Shown here piece after piece: positions 35,647 through 45,174 of a DNA stretch of 56,729 bases. Source of the DNA: Rhodanobacter sp. (lineage in GTDB: Bacteria > Pseudomonadota > Gammaproteobacteria > Xanthomonadales > Rhodanobacteraceae). The DNA is taken from NCBI GenBank assembly GCA_004322005.1, contig SCRF01000028.1, forward strand, positions 1 through 56,729, given 5' to 3'. The notes under the pieces are model-generated. The model had not been told where the DNA came from and did not search any database. It saw only the letters and a list, made by a program, of their open reading frames with translations. Position 1 is the stretch's first letter. Each line of letters opens with the position of its first letter. The position numbers and the translations under genes were made by a program.

Positions 35647-36389
35647 GGCGCGCACAGCTCCAGATAGGCCAGTCGGCGGCGCGCGCTCAGGCTCAGGATG
35701 TCGGCCTCGCGCCAGTGGTAGGCATGCGCCAGCGTGTCGACATCGCGCAGCATGCGCAGCGCCCATGCGTGCAGCTCACGCCACAGGAAACCGGCGACAT
35801 CGAACAGCGGCTGCCAGCTATGCGCGCAGCTCGGGCAAGTGAAGGCCAGCTGCAGGTCGGCCTGCGGATCGGCGGCCGCCATCGCCTGCGCGATTTCCGC
35901 CTGCACTGCGGCGGGCAAGGTGCGCGGCTCGCACGGCGCCTCGCCGCGGCGTGCGGCGAGCACGCAGCGTTCGAGCAGGAGGCGCCGCGCCGCGGCGGCA
36001 TCGGCGCAGTTCTCCAGCGCCAGCAGATCGTTGCTGTCGGGCAAGCGGAAATGCACGTGGAAGCCGTGCGCCGGCGAGACATGCTCGAAGCTCGCCGCGC
36101 TTGCGGCGCAGGCGTCTTGTGCCGACAGCAGATCCTCGCAGCGGAACGTCGCCTCGACCGCCGCGGCGCATTGCGGACAATCCGCCACGCCGCAGATCTC
36201 GGCGCCGAACAGGCGCGCACGCAGCTGCAGCAGCAGGGCATCGCGCCGCCCCAGCGGAAGCGCCGCGATGGCCTCGGCGGAGTACTCGTCGCAACCGATG
36301 CCGAGCAGCAGCAGGCCGCACGCCGCGGCGGATTGTCCGCCTCCGCGTTCCCATACCTGCAGCAGTTGTGCGGGCGTGGGCGTGCGCAT
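35643..36389 (-). CDS. T4-type baseplate hub assembly chaperone-like protein
   Basis: A 248-residue protein that looks like the T4 baseplate hub/assembly protein family (gp51/PF12322-like) seen in eCIS. It starts MRTPTPAQLLQVWERGGGQ and contains LPLGRRDALLLQLRARLFG. Two zinc-ribbon-like knuckles are visible: CGVADCPQC near 65 and CPSCAHSW near 190. It follows the tube gene by five bases and overlaps the disordered protein. Family assignment is by resemblance; a structural or chaperone role in baseplate formation is inferred. Confidence 0.78.
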   Translation of the reverse strand: MRTPTPAQLLQVWERGGGQSAAACGLLLLGIGCDEYSAEAIAALPLGRRDALLLQLRARLFGAEICGVADCPQCAAAVEATFRCEDLLSAQDACAASAASFEHVSPAHGFHVHFRLPDSNDLLALENCADAAAARRLLLERCVLAARRGEAPCEPRTLPAAVQAEIAQAMAAADPQADLQLAFTCPSCAHSWQPLFDVAGFLWRELHAWALRMLRDVDTLAHAYHWREADILSLSARRRLAYLELCAP

Positions 36390-36394
36390 GGCGT

Positions 36395-36922
36395 TCAGCC
36401 GGCGGGCACGGTGAAGCTGGGCTCGGCCGGCTCCGGTACGCCGACGTCGCGCTCCCAGCCCTCGTTCTCCAGTTTCAGGTGCTGGATCGCCACCGCGTTC
36501 GCGTTGGCGTCCAGGTCGGGCATCGCCTGGAACTCCGAAACCCAGCAGCGATACAGCTTGTAGGCCAGCGCGAGCTGGCCGGCTTCGTTGTAGACCTCCA
36601 GGATGAGATCCTTGCGGAAGTCCTTCAGCGAGACTTCCGCGCCGAGGCCGGCGCCGAAGTTCCACACCTTGTTCGCCCACTTCTCGAATTCGGTGTCGTG
36701 GGTAACGCCGCGCTCGATGGTGATCGCCTCGTACTCGGTGCGGCCCGGCGACTTGCGGCTGCTGCTGGGATCGCCGCCTTCGCGGTGCTTGACCACTTCG
36801 GTGGTGCGCTTGAGGCCGGATACCTTGCTGACGCCGGCCACATAGCGGCCGTCCCACTTCACCCGGAACTTGAAGTTCTTGTAGGGATCGAAACGCTGCG
36901 CGTTGACGCTGAACTGAGCCAT
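36395..36922 (-). CDS. eCIS inner tube protein (gp19/Hcp-like)
   Basis: A 175-residue tube subunit. Typical blocks are FDPYKNFKFRVKWDGRYVAGVS near the N-terminus (in pieces FKFRVKWDGRYVAG), VSKVSGLKRTTEVVKHREGGDP and YEAITIERGVTHD. Only one tube gene is present, against several paralogues in Afp. The ATG at 36922 lies nine bases after GAGGA. Immediately upstream is the MITE-like element that separates it from the sheath gene. Confidence 0.95.
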   Translation of the reverse strand: MAQFSVNAQRFDPYKNFKFRVKWDGRYVAGVSKVSGLKRTTEVVKHREGGDPSSSRKSPGRTEYEAITIERGVTHDTEFEKWANKVWNFGAGLGAEVSLKDFRKDLILEVYNEAGQLALAYKLYRCWVSEFQAMPDLDANANAVAIQHLKLENEGWERDVGVPEPAEPSFTVPAG

Positions 36923-36931
36923 GATGGTTTC

Positions 36932-36936
36932 CTCAG
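36932..36936. repeat. Target-site duplication CTCAG (left copy)
   Basis: CTCAG here and at 37143-37147 flanks the palindromic element exactly. On the minus strand this copy (CTGAG) supplies the GAGGA ribosome binding site of the tube gene. Confidence 0.7.
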
Positions 36937-37142
36937 AGCCTGTTTGTGACCTTCGCGTAGCCCGCATCGGGAGCTGTTTGCGCGCAGATCGAGGAAGAGT
37001 GAGGGAGTGGACGTCCGTCCACGACCGAACGATGACGAAGGGATGCGGGCAAACAGACCCGACCCGGAGGGTTGCCGTTGACTGGCCACCAGTGGTGACC
37101 AGTCAACGGCAATGCGAGCCACGTGGAGGTCATAAGCAGGCT
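36937..37142. mobile_element. MITE-like palindromic element between sheath and tube
   Basis: A 206-base element with ends AGCCTGTTTGTGACCT (36937-36952) and AGGTCATAAGCAGGCT (37127-37142), inverted repeats matching at 14 of 16. It encodes no protein. Inside are further inverted repeats: CTGTTTGCGCGCA/TGCGGGCAAACAG (36974-36986/37044-37056), GTGGACG/CGTCCAC near 37010 and a 20-base hairpin at 37072-37112. It is flanked by the direct repeat CTCAG. These are the marks of a non-autonomous transposable element; no parent transposase is in the window. Confidence 0.75.
37072..37112 (-). other. Long RNA hairpin inside the MITE
   Basis: TTGCCGTTGACTGGCCACCA (37072-37091) is the inverted repeat of 37093-37112 with one mismatch. 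In the minus-strand transcript, the direction of the operon, this mismatch is a U-G wobble, so the stem pairs throughout except for the turn. In the plus-strand transcript it would be C-A. No U-run follows, so it is not a standard terminator; it could slow or stabilise the sheath-tube message. Confidence 0.7.
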
Positions 37143-37143
37143 C

Positions 37144-38661
<1,518 letters not shown>

Positions 38662-38697
38662 GAGATCAGTCCTCCGTCGTGAAAACACACATCGCAG

Positions 38698-38976
38698 TCA
38701 ATACGGCTGCGGCGGCCTCGTGCGGTTGTTCAGCGCATACAGCACCTCCCCGTCCGGCAGGCGATCGCGCCGCAACTCGCCTTTCGCTACCAGCGTGTCC
38801 AATGCCCGCTCGATGCGCTGGCATCCGCTCTCGTAATGCTGCCGCGGCAGCCACCAGTTGACGATGCCGCGCAAGGTGTCCGCCGCGCGCGGGTGACGGC
38901 GCAGGTAGGCGAGTAGCGTCAACTCGATTTCTTCCCCGCCTTCGCCTGCCGCGCCACTGCCCTGCGGTTTCGTCAT
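38698..38976 (-). CDS. Small winged-helix-like protein, first gene of the eCIS operon
   Basis: A 92-residue protein. After a Gly/Glu-rich head it has a helix-turn-helix-like fold: IELTLLAYLRRHPRAADTL, then YESGCQRIERALDTLVAKGEL and a short beta-wing RDRLPDGEVLYALN. This could bind DNA or be a small structural adaptor. It starts about 27 bases downstream of the predicted sigma-54 start site and lies 36 bases before the sheath gene, so it is the first product of the operon and a candidate feedback regulator. Confidence 0.78.
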   Translation of the reverse strand: MTKPQGSGAAGEGGEEIELTLLAYLRRHPRAADTLRGIVNWWLPRQHYESGCQRIERALDTLVAKGELRRDRLPDGEVLYALNNRTRPPQPY

Positions 38977-39014
38977 GGCACCCTCCGCACATTTGCACGG
39001 TGCCTGATGCCTAG

Positions 39015-39029
39015 GCAACGAGCGTGCCA
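39015..39029 (-). promoter_or_regulatory. Sigma-54 (-24/-12) promoter of the eCIS operon
   Basis: On the minus strand the sequence reads TGGCACG-CTCG-TTGC, an exact match to the sigma-54 core consensus TGGCACG-N4-TTGC, with ten bases between the invariant GG and GC. It lies in the 206-base gap between the activator gene and the first eCIS gene; transcription should start near 39003, giving a leader of about 27 bases. Confidence 0.85.
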
Positions 39030-39090
39030 CGCACGAAATCCCGCAAGAGCCTACCGGGACAAGGGTTCGCGCGTGCGATGCCGATCGCGT

Positions 39091-39110
39091 CCGGGTCAGG
39101 CATGACCCGG
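39091..39110. promoter_or_regulatory. Candidate upstream activator binding site
   Basis: CCGGGTCA-GGCA-TGACCCGG is an inverted repeat with perfect 8-base arms. It lies roughly 60-80 bases upstream of the -24 element, a usual distance for sites bound by sigma-54 activators. A second, weaker inverted repeat (GGTGCA-N11-TGCACC) lies at 39117-39139. Assignment to the neighbouring activator is inference. Confidence 0.5.
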
Positions 39111-39182
39111 TTCGATGGTGCAGTGGGACTCGTTGCACCCGCATCGGCGCTGGCCGTTCGGGCGCAGTGCGGTTGCCCCGAA

Positions 39183-40172
<990 letters not shown>

Positions 40173-40875
40173 CCATCCCCAAAGTTGCCGTCAAGGCACT
40201 TGGCACGCCATCGTCGCCATCCAGCGAACTACCGCAATAGTCCATCCCGCTCCGGCCGCAGCATACCGGATCGATGGCGACGTCAGAGTATGCGCAGTTT
40301 CAGCTCGACAGTCTATTGATTCGCTTGAAGTAATAGCAGCCGCCCGTCACACAGCGGCGCCCCGGTTCCGCCAGTCACCGGTGGCTTGCCATGGTGGTCG
40401 TCAGGCATGTCTGGAAGGCTTCGCCCCACACGAACCGAACCTTCTCGCGAAGGTGCATCCGACGGGCTCCGGCCGTCTTGATTGAGCGTCGACGGACGCT
40501 GCGCGAACGTCGACGCAGGCTCCCCGATCCCGGCAAGCCACCGGGCGGGTGTGGTGGGCCGCGACTCTCCCAAAGCCTGCCACCGGCCAGGCAGCCGGGG
40601 TGCGCGCCTCGCACCCTGGCTGATCGCGCTGTCCCTACTTCGCACCCTGATGCCGCCGGCCGCCGCCCAGCCGGTTGGCCGGCCGCTGACGCACCGGCAT
40701 CGGATCGCCTACAATAGGCGTTTGCCGCCGCGGATCTTCCGGCACTCGCAAGGCACGGCGGCATCGCCATCCTGCCCGCGAGTCTCGCCTGCGGCTTCGC
40801 CGGATGGCCGGGCGTGAGCCCCGTGCCCGATACGGCAACGTGCCCTGATACGGCAACAACATCGAGACAACCAAC
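40173..40875. other. Intergenic region between the divergent activator and fpr
   Basis: About 700 bases with no convincing gene; the long open frames here are Arg-rich shadows. It must hold the promoter of the activator gene (not identified) and that of fpr (candidate at 40686-40715). An imperfect tandem duplication, GTGCCCGATACGGCAAC and GTGCCCTGATACGGCAAC, lies at 40823-40857 just before fpr. Confidence 0.5.
40686..40715 (+). promoter_or_regulatory. Possible sigma-70 promoter of fpr
   Basis: A TACAAT -10 hexamer (40710-40715) is preceded, at 18 bases, by CTGACG, a weak -35. It would give a leader of about 150 bases before fpr. This is the only good -10 match in the gap. Confidence 0.35.
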
Positions 40876-41652
40876 ATGGTGGCACTGGCGACCGAGCGGG
40901 TGATCGACGTGCATCACTGGAACGACAGCCTTTTCAGTTTCCGCACCACGCGCGATCCCGGCTTCCGCTTCGACAGTGGCCAGTTCGTGATGATCGGGCT
41001 GGAAGCCGACAGCCGTCCGCTGATGCGCGCCTACTCGATCGCCAGCGCGAACTGGGAGGAGCACCTGGAGTTCTTCTCGATCAAGGTACCCGACGGCCCG
41101 CTCACCTCGCGCCTGCAGCACCTCAAGCCCGGCGACCCGCTGCTTGTCAGCCGCAAGCCCACCGGCACGCTGGTGCTGGACGACCTCAAGCCCGGCAGGC
41201 ACCTGTACCTGCTCGGCACCGGCACCGGGCTGGCGCCGTTCCTGAGCATCATCCGCGACCCGGAAACCTACGCGCGCTTCGAGCGGATCGTGCTGGCCCA
41301 CGGCGTACGCGAAGTCGTCGACCTCGCCTATGCCGATTACCTCGAGCGCGAACTGCCGCAGCACGAATACCTCGGCGCGCTGGTGCGCGAGAAGCTGAGC
41401 TACTACCCCACCGTCACCCGCGAACCCTTTCGCCACCGCGGCCGCATCACCGATGCGATCGTCAACGACGCGATGAGCACGGCCTGCGGCCTGCCGCCGC
41501 TCGATCCGGCCAACGACCGCGTGATGCTGTGCGGCAGCCCGGCGATGCTGGACGATCTGCGCGCCCTGCTCGACGGGCGCGGCTTCCATGCCTCGCCACG
41601 CACCCGCGAGCCGGGCGACTACGTGATCGAACGGGCCTTCGTGGAGAAGTGA
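40876..41652 (+). CDS. fpr: Ferredoxin--NADP+ reductase
   Basis: A 258-residue flavoprotein that exchanges electrons between NADPH and ferredoxin or flavodoxin (EC 1.18.1.2), of the bacterial Fpr subclass. The FAD-binding motif RAYSIAS is at residues 51-57, the pyrophosphate loop GTGTGLAPF at 114-122 and the C-terminal NADP-binding MLCGSPAMLDDL; the chain ends ERAFVEK, the usual Fpr terminus. It commonly protects against oxidative stress. It is divergent from the activator gene. Confidence 0.95.
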   Translation: MVALATERVIDVHHWNDSLFSFRTTRDPGFRFDSGQFVMIGLEADSRPLMRAYSIASANWEEHLEFFSIKVPDGPLTSRLQHLKPGDPLLVSRKPTGTLVLDDLKPGRHLYLLGTGTGLAPFLSIIRDPETYARFERIVLAHGVREVVDLAYADYLERELPQHEYLGALVREKLSYYPTVTREPFRHRGRITDAIVNDAMSTACGLPPLDPANDRVMLCGSPAMLDDLRALLDGRGFHASPRTREPGDYVIERAFVEK

Positions 41653-41748
41653 ACAGGCGCGGATCGTGACGGCCCGCTGCCCGCGCCGGCACGCTCGGGC
41701 ATCTCCTGAAATACCGCAAGGCTCGATGCACCGGCAGGAAACCGATCG

Positions 41749-42231
41749 ATGGATATCGCGTTGTACGCGCTCGCCGCGCTGCTGATCGTCGGCGGTCTGG
41801 CCGGTTCGGTGCTGCCGGCGTTGCCGGGCATCCCGATGGTCTTCGGCGGCATCTGGCTGGTCGCGGCGGTCGACCAGTACCGGCATCTGGGCCTGTGGTG
41901 GCTGCTGGGCATCGGTGCGCTCGGATCGCTCGGGGTGATCGTGGATTTCGTCGCCGCCTCGCTCGGCGCCAGGCGCGTCGGTGCCAGCCCTGGCGCGTTG
42001 TGGGGAGCCGGCGCAGGCACCCTGCTCGGGATGTTCTTCGGCATCCCCGGGCTGCTGCTCGGCCCGTTCGCCGGCGCGTTGCTGGGGGAGCTGGCATCCG
42101 GTGCCAGCGCGCTGCGCTCGGCCCATGTCGGCGTCGCCACCTGGCTCGGCCTGCTGTTCGGTGCGCTGCTCAAACTGGTGATTTCGTTCGTGATGGTAGG
42201 TCTGTTCGGCGTGGCGATGCTGGTCGGCTGA
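41749..42231 (+). CDS. DUF456 membrane protein
   Basis: A 160-residue inner-membrane protein with about four hydrophobic segments and many Gly-rich helix contacts (GGLAGSVLPALPGIPMVFGG, GTLLGMFFGIPGLLLGPFAG). The LPGIP and FFGIPGLLLGPF signatures are those of the DUF456 family, whose function is unknown. A likely single gene 96 bases downstream of fpr, converging with the TfoX-like gene. Confidence 0.88.
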   Translation: MDIALYALAALLIVGGLAGSVLPALPGIPMVFGGIWLVAAVDQYRHLGLWWLLGIGALGSLGVIVDFVAASLGARRVGASPGALWGAGAGTLLGMFFGIPGLLLGPFAGALLGELASGASALRSAHVGVATWLGLLFGALLKLVISFVMVGLFGVAMLVG

Positions 42232-42276
42232 GCGATCGGGCCGGCTCACCACGCCGGGAATGAAGCCCCGGAGCAA

Positions 42277-42660
42277 TCAGCGGCGCGACCGTGGCCTGAT
42301 CGTCGCGCGGGCCGCACTGCGTGCCAGCCAGCCGGCCAGCTGCCCGGTATCGCGACGCAGCGCCGTGGGCAGCAGGATGTAGTGCCGGCTTTGCGCCGCA
42401 CCCGTCCTGGCGATCAGGCGGGAGGCGCCATCGAGTTGCAGCAGCACCCGCTGGTCGGCCGGCGCCAGTTTCAAGGCCACCCCGCCGGCCGTCAGCCAGG
42501 CACAGGGTTTCTCGTCGAGATACGCCATCAGGCCGCTGAACATCGACTTGAAGCGCAGGTCGTGCGGTCTGCCCAGGTGGGTAGCCGCGTCTTCGAGATC
42601 GCGGCGCATGGCCTCGAGCGCGGCCGACATGTTCACACCGGCACGCAGGGAATCGCACAT
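42277..42660 (-). CDS. TfoX N-terminal-domain-like protein
   Basis: A 127-residue protein resembling the TfoX/Sxy N-terminal domain: RFKSMFSGLMAYLDEKPCAWL corresponds to the family pattern KRMFGGxGxY (here KSMFSGLMAY), followed by GVALKLAPADQ. Full TfoX regulates competence with CRP, but proteins with only this domain are mostly uncharacterised. I chose the ATG at 42660; one at 42630 is possible. Confidence 0.7.
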   Translation of the reverse strand: MCDSLRAGVNMSAALEAMRRDLEDAATHLGRPHDLRFKSMFSGLMAYLDEKPCAWLTAGGVALKLAPADQRVLLQLDGASRLIARTGAAQSRHYILLPTALRRDTGQLAGWLARSAARATIRPRSRR

Positions 42661-42676
42661 GGGAATGCGCACACGA

Positions 42677-43117
42677 TCACGGCTCGATGATGAAGGCGCC
42701 GAACGCCACCCCAAGGTTCCAGCCGCTGCCCTTGCCGCTGAGCGCCAGCGATACGTTGCCCTTGGTCACCACCTGGGCGTCGGCCGACTTCTCGGCGCCG
42801 GCGTGGGCCTCGGCATTCGCGTAATGGCCGAGGATCTCGCGGATGTTCCCGACCCCGGTGAACTTGCCGACACCGTGATCGATACGGGTCTTGCCGAAGG
42901 TCAGGCCGCCGCCCTTGGCGCGCAGATGCACATGCATGCTCTGGCCGTTGCTGCAGCTGACCGTGCCGGAGCCACTGGCGGTCTTGTAGAAGATCGACCA
43001 GCCGGACATCTGGAAATTCATCCTGCAGGAAATTTCACCGGCTGCCCGCGCCGGCACCGCTGCCAGCAACCCGGTACATGCCAGCGCGACCACACCAGCC
43101 CATTTGACCATGCTCAT
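42677..43117 (-). CDS. Secreted protein of unknown function
   Basis: A 146-residue exported protein: signal peptide MVKWAGVVALACTGLLAAVPARA with cleavage after ARA near residue 25, then a beta-rich mature domain with two cysteines (Cys31 and Cys55) likely forming a disulfide. The blocks GVGKFTGVGNIREILGHY and GSGWNLGVAFGAFIIEP recall DUF992-type proteins, but the match is weak. GGGAG precedes the ATG at 43117. No functional context from neighbours. Confidence 0.75.
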   Translation of the reverse strand: MSMVKWAGVVALACTGLLAAVPARAAGEISCRMNFQMSGWSIFYKTASGSGTVSCSNGQSMHVHLRAKGGGLTFGKTRIDHGVGKFTGVGNIREILGHYANAEAHAGAEKSADAQVVTKGNVSLALSGKGSGWNLGVAFGAFIIEP

Positions 43118-43797
43118 GTCGTTAGCTCCCGTACTGACGCGACCCGTTGCCGGCAGCCGATTGTGGCAGGCCGATGCTGAACTGCGCGGCATGCCGCAGT
43201 GAAATCCGCCTTCACGCCGATGCCCTGTCCCGACCATGCGCACGCGGCCATCGCGATGTCGCGAACGTCTCCTCATCGGCAAAATCCGCGATATTTTGGC
43301 CGTCCATCCGTGCGTGGGTTCGGGTGCCGATACGTTTCAATCTGCACGCGCAGTAGCAACACCGCAAGCAGTCCGTCGGACTTTGGCCGGCCGGGCCCCC
43401 GGGACCCGGCCGGCACGTCGATGCCTGCCCCGGCCGGGGCACACGTTGCGCGCACGAAGGTTCGAGCCAGCGCCACGACCGGCCGCGAACCCGGCATCCG
43501 CAGGAACGGAAACCCTGCATGCAGGCGGCCCTCGGCGGAAGGGCCAGGTGGATTCTGGCCGCGCCGGCTCACGCGAAATTAACCATATGCCTGCTCCACT
43601 CGCGATCACGCGGGCCGTCATCGGTCGAAGCACGCCACGGCCCGCACTTCACGCCGGCGGCAGCGATCTGGCACAGTAACTTGCCTGCGCGCCGGCCGGA
43701 TCGGCTGGCCGCCGGGATTGCGCACCCGCACGAACCGCTATCGTTGATCGTCTGCACGGCCGGGCCACACGACACCATCACGCGTTCGAGGAGTTCC
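43118..43797. other. Intergenic region with GC-rich palindromes
   Basis: About 680 bases between two divergent genes with no credible coding frame. Two strong palindromes stand out: CCGGCCGGG/CCCGGCCGG arms at 43387-43395 and 43404-43412, and the 16-base perfect palindrome TGCCCCGGCCGGGGCA at 43426-43441. Neither is followed by a T-run. An open frame from 43519 runs into the next gene but lacks a ribosome binding site. Confidence 0.5.
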
Positions 43798-45159
43798 ATG
43801 TTTCAACGGGTCGCCATCATCGGCGGTGGCGCCGCAGCCGCCACCTTGCTCAGCGAACTGCTGGGACGCCGGTCGCCGCGGATGCTGCATCTGGACTGGT
43901 ACACCGGTGGTGGCGCGCAGGGGCGCGGGGTCGCGTATGGCAGCCGGTCGCCACGTCACCTGCTCAACGTGCGCGCAGCCTCGATGAGCATGTTCGCCGG
44001 CAAGCCGCGCGGCTTCCTGGATTTCGTCCAGCGCGACGATCCATCCATCGCCGGCACCGATTTCCTGCCCCGTTTCCGCTATGGCGATTACCTGGAGGCC
44101 GAAGTGGCGCACGCGTTGCACCAGGGCACGATCCATGGTCATGACATACACGTCATTCCGCTGGCGGTCGACGCGCTGGTACCGGAGCGGGACAAGGTCA
44201 CCGTGATCTGCGGCGAACGAGCCCGTGGCGTCGGCGCAGTCGTCCTGGCGCTGGGTGCGCTGCCGCCGCAACCGCTGGATGGCGTCGGCGCGGACGTGCT
44301 GGCCAGCGACCGTTATGTAGTCGACCCGTGGCCCCTGCTGGCCGGCGCCGGCGTCGATCCGTCGCCACGCAAGGTGGCGCTGATCGGACTCGGGCTGACC
44401 GCGGTCGACGTGCTGCTGGAGCTCTCGGTGCAATGGCCGCGCGCCGAATTCACCGCGATCTCGCGCCACGGCCTGCTGCCCGAGGCACATTTGAACACGG
44501 CTGCCGCCCCCTTCGGCGACAGCGCCGAACTGATCGAATCGATGCGCGAGACAGCGGATATCCGCCGCTGGCTTCGCCTGGTGCGCGAGGCGACCCGGCA
44601 AGGTGCCGACTGGCGCACCATCATCGACAGCCTGCGGCCGCATATCCCCGGTCTCTGGAACGAGTTGCCGAGCCCCCAACGCACACGCTTCCTGCGCCAT
44701 TTGCGCTGGGCCTGGGAGCGCGCCAGGCACCGCATGCCGCCACAGGTGTGCAGGACGCTCGCCGCGCTCGAACAGGCCGGCCGGCTGCGGCGCAGGCGCG
44801 GACGAGTGCAGGCGGTGGATCTCGCCGGCGATGCGTTGCAGCTGACGCTGACGTGCGCAGGCGCCACGCAGACCATGCGCGCCGACCTGGTGATCCAGAC
44901 CACCGGCCTGAACCTCGACGTCAACCGGACCGATCATCCACTGGTGCGCCAACTGGTCACCAACGCGCATGTCACACCGGATCCGCTCGGCCTGGGCATG
45001 CAGGCCGGCAGCGATGGCCGGCTGCTGCACGACGGCCAGTGCTGGCCGAACCTGTTCGCCCTCGGCAGCCTGCTGCGCGGCACCCGGTGGGAATCCATCG
45101 CGATGCCCGAAATCAGCCAGCAGGCACGCTCCCTGGCCGACCAGTTGCTGGCCGACTGA
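43798..45159 (+). CDS. FAD/NAD(P)-binding oxidoreductase (YdhS-like)
   Basis: A 453-residue flavoprotein. The dinucleotide-binding motif is at the N-terminus (VAIIGGGAAAATLLSELL) and a second Rossmann motif appears as VALIGLGLTAVDVLLEL near residue 200. GVAYGSRSPRHLLNVRA is typical of the YdhS/HI0933-related FAD-NAD(P)-binding family. The substrate is unknown. GAGGAG lies four bases before the ATG at 43798. It is followed after 15 bases by a cardiolipin synthase, so the two are likely co-transcribed. Confidence 0.87.
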   Translation: MFQRVAIIGGGAAAATLLSELLGRRSPRMLHLDWYTGGGAQGRGVAYGSRSPRHLLNVRAASMSMFAGKPRGFLDFVQRDDPSIAGTDFLPRFRYGDYLEAEVAHALHQGTIHGHDIHVIPLAVDALVPERDKVTVICGERARGVGAVVLALGALPPQPLDGVGADVLASDRYVVDPWPLLAGAGVDPSPRKVALIGLGLTAVDVLLELSVQWPRAEFTAISRHGLLPEAHLNTAAAPFGDSAELIESMRETADIRRWLRLVREATRQGADWRTIIDSLRPHIPGLWNELPSPQRTRFLRHLRWAWERARHRMPPQVCRTLAALEQAGRLRRRRGRVQAVDLAGDALQLTLTCAGATQTMRADLVIQTTGLNLDVNRTDHPLVRQLVTNAHVTPDPLGLGMQAGSDGRLLHDGQCWPNLFALGSLLRGTRWESIAMPEISQQARSLADQLLAD

Positions 45160-45174
45160 ACGGATCATCCGCCC

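Noticed and set aside
39091..39110. Intrinsic terminator of the sigma-54 activator gene
   Set aside because: The stem has no following T-run on the minus strand and lies at enhancer distance from the sigma-54 promoter, so a binding site is the better reading, though not proven.
40375..42276. 633-codon minus-strand frame over fpr and DUF456
   Set aside because: Both plus-strand genes have clear family motifs; the minus frame is Arg/Gln/His-rich and spans their junction.
43519..43797. N-terminal extension of the FAD/NAD(P)-binding protein
   Set aside because: The dinucleotide-binding motif starts right after the ATG at 43798, which has GAGGAG four bases upstream; the extension is Arg/Ala-rich.
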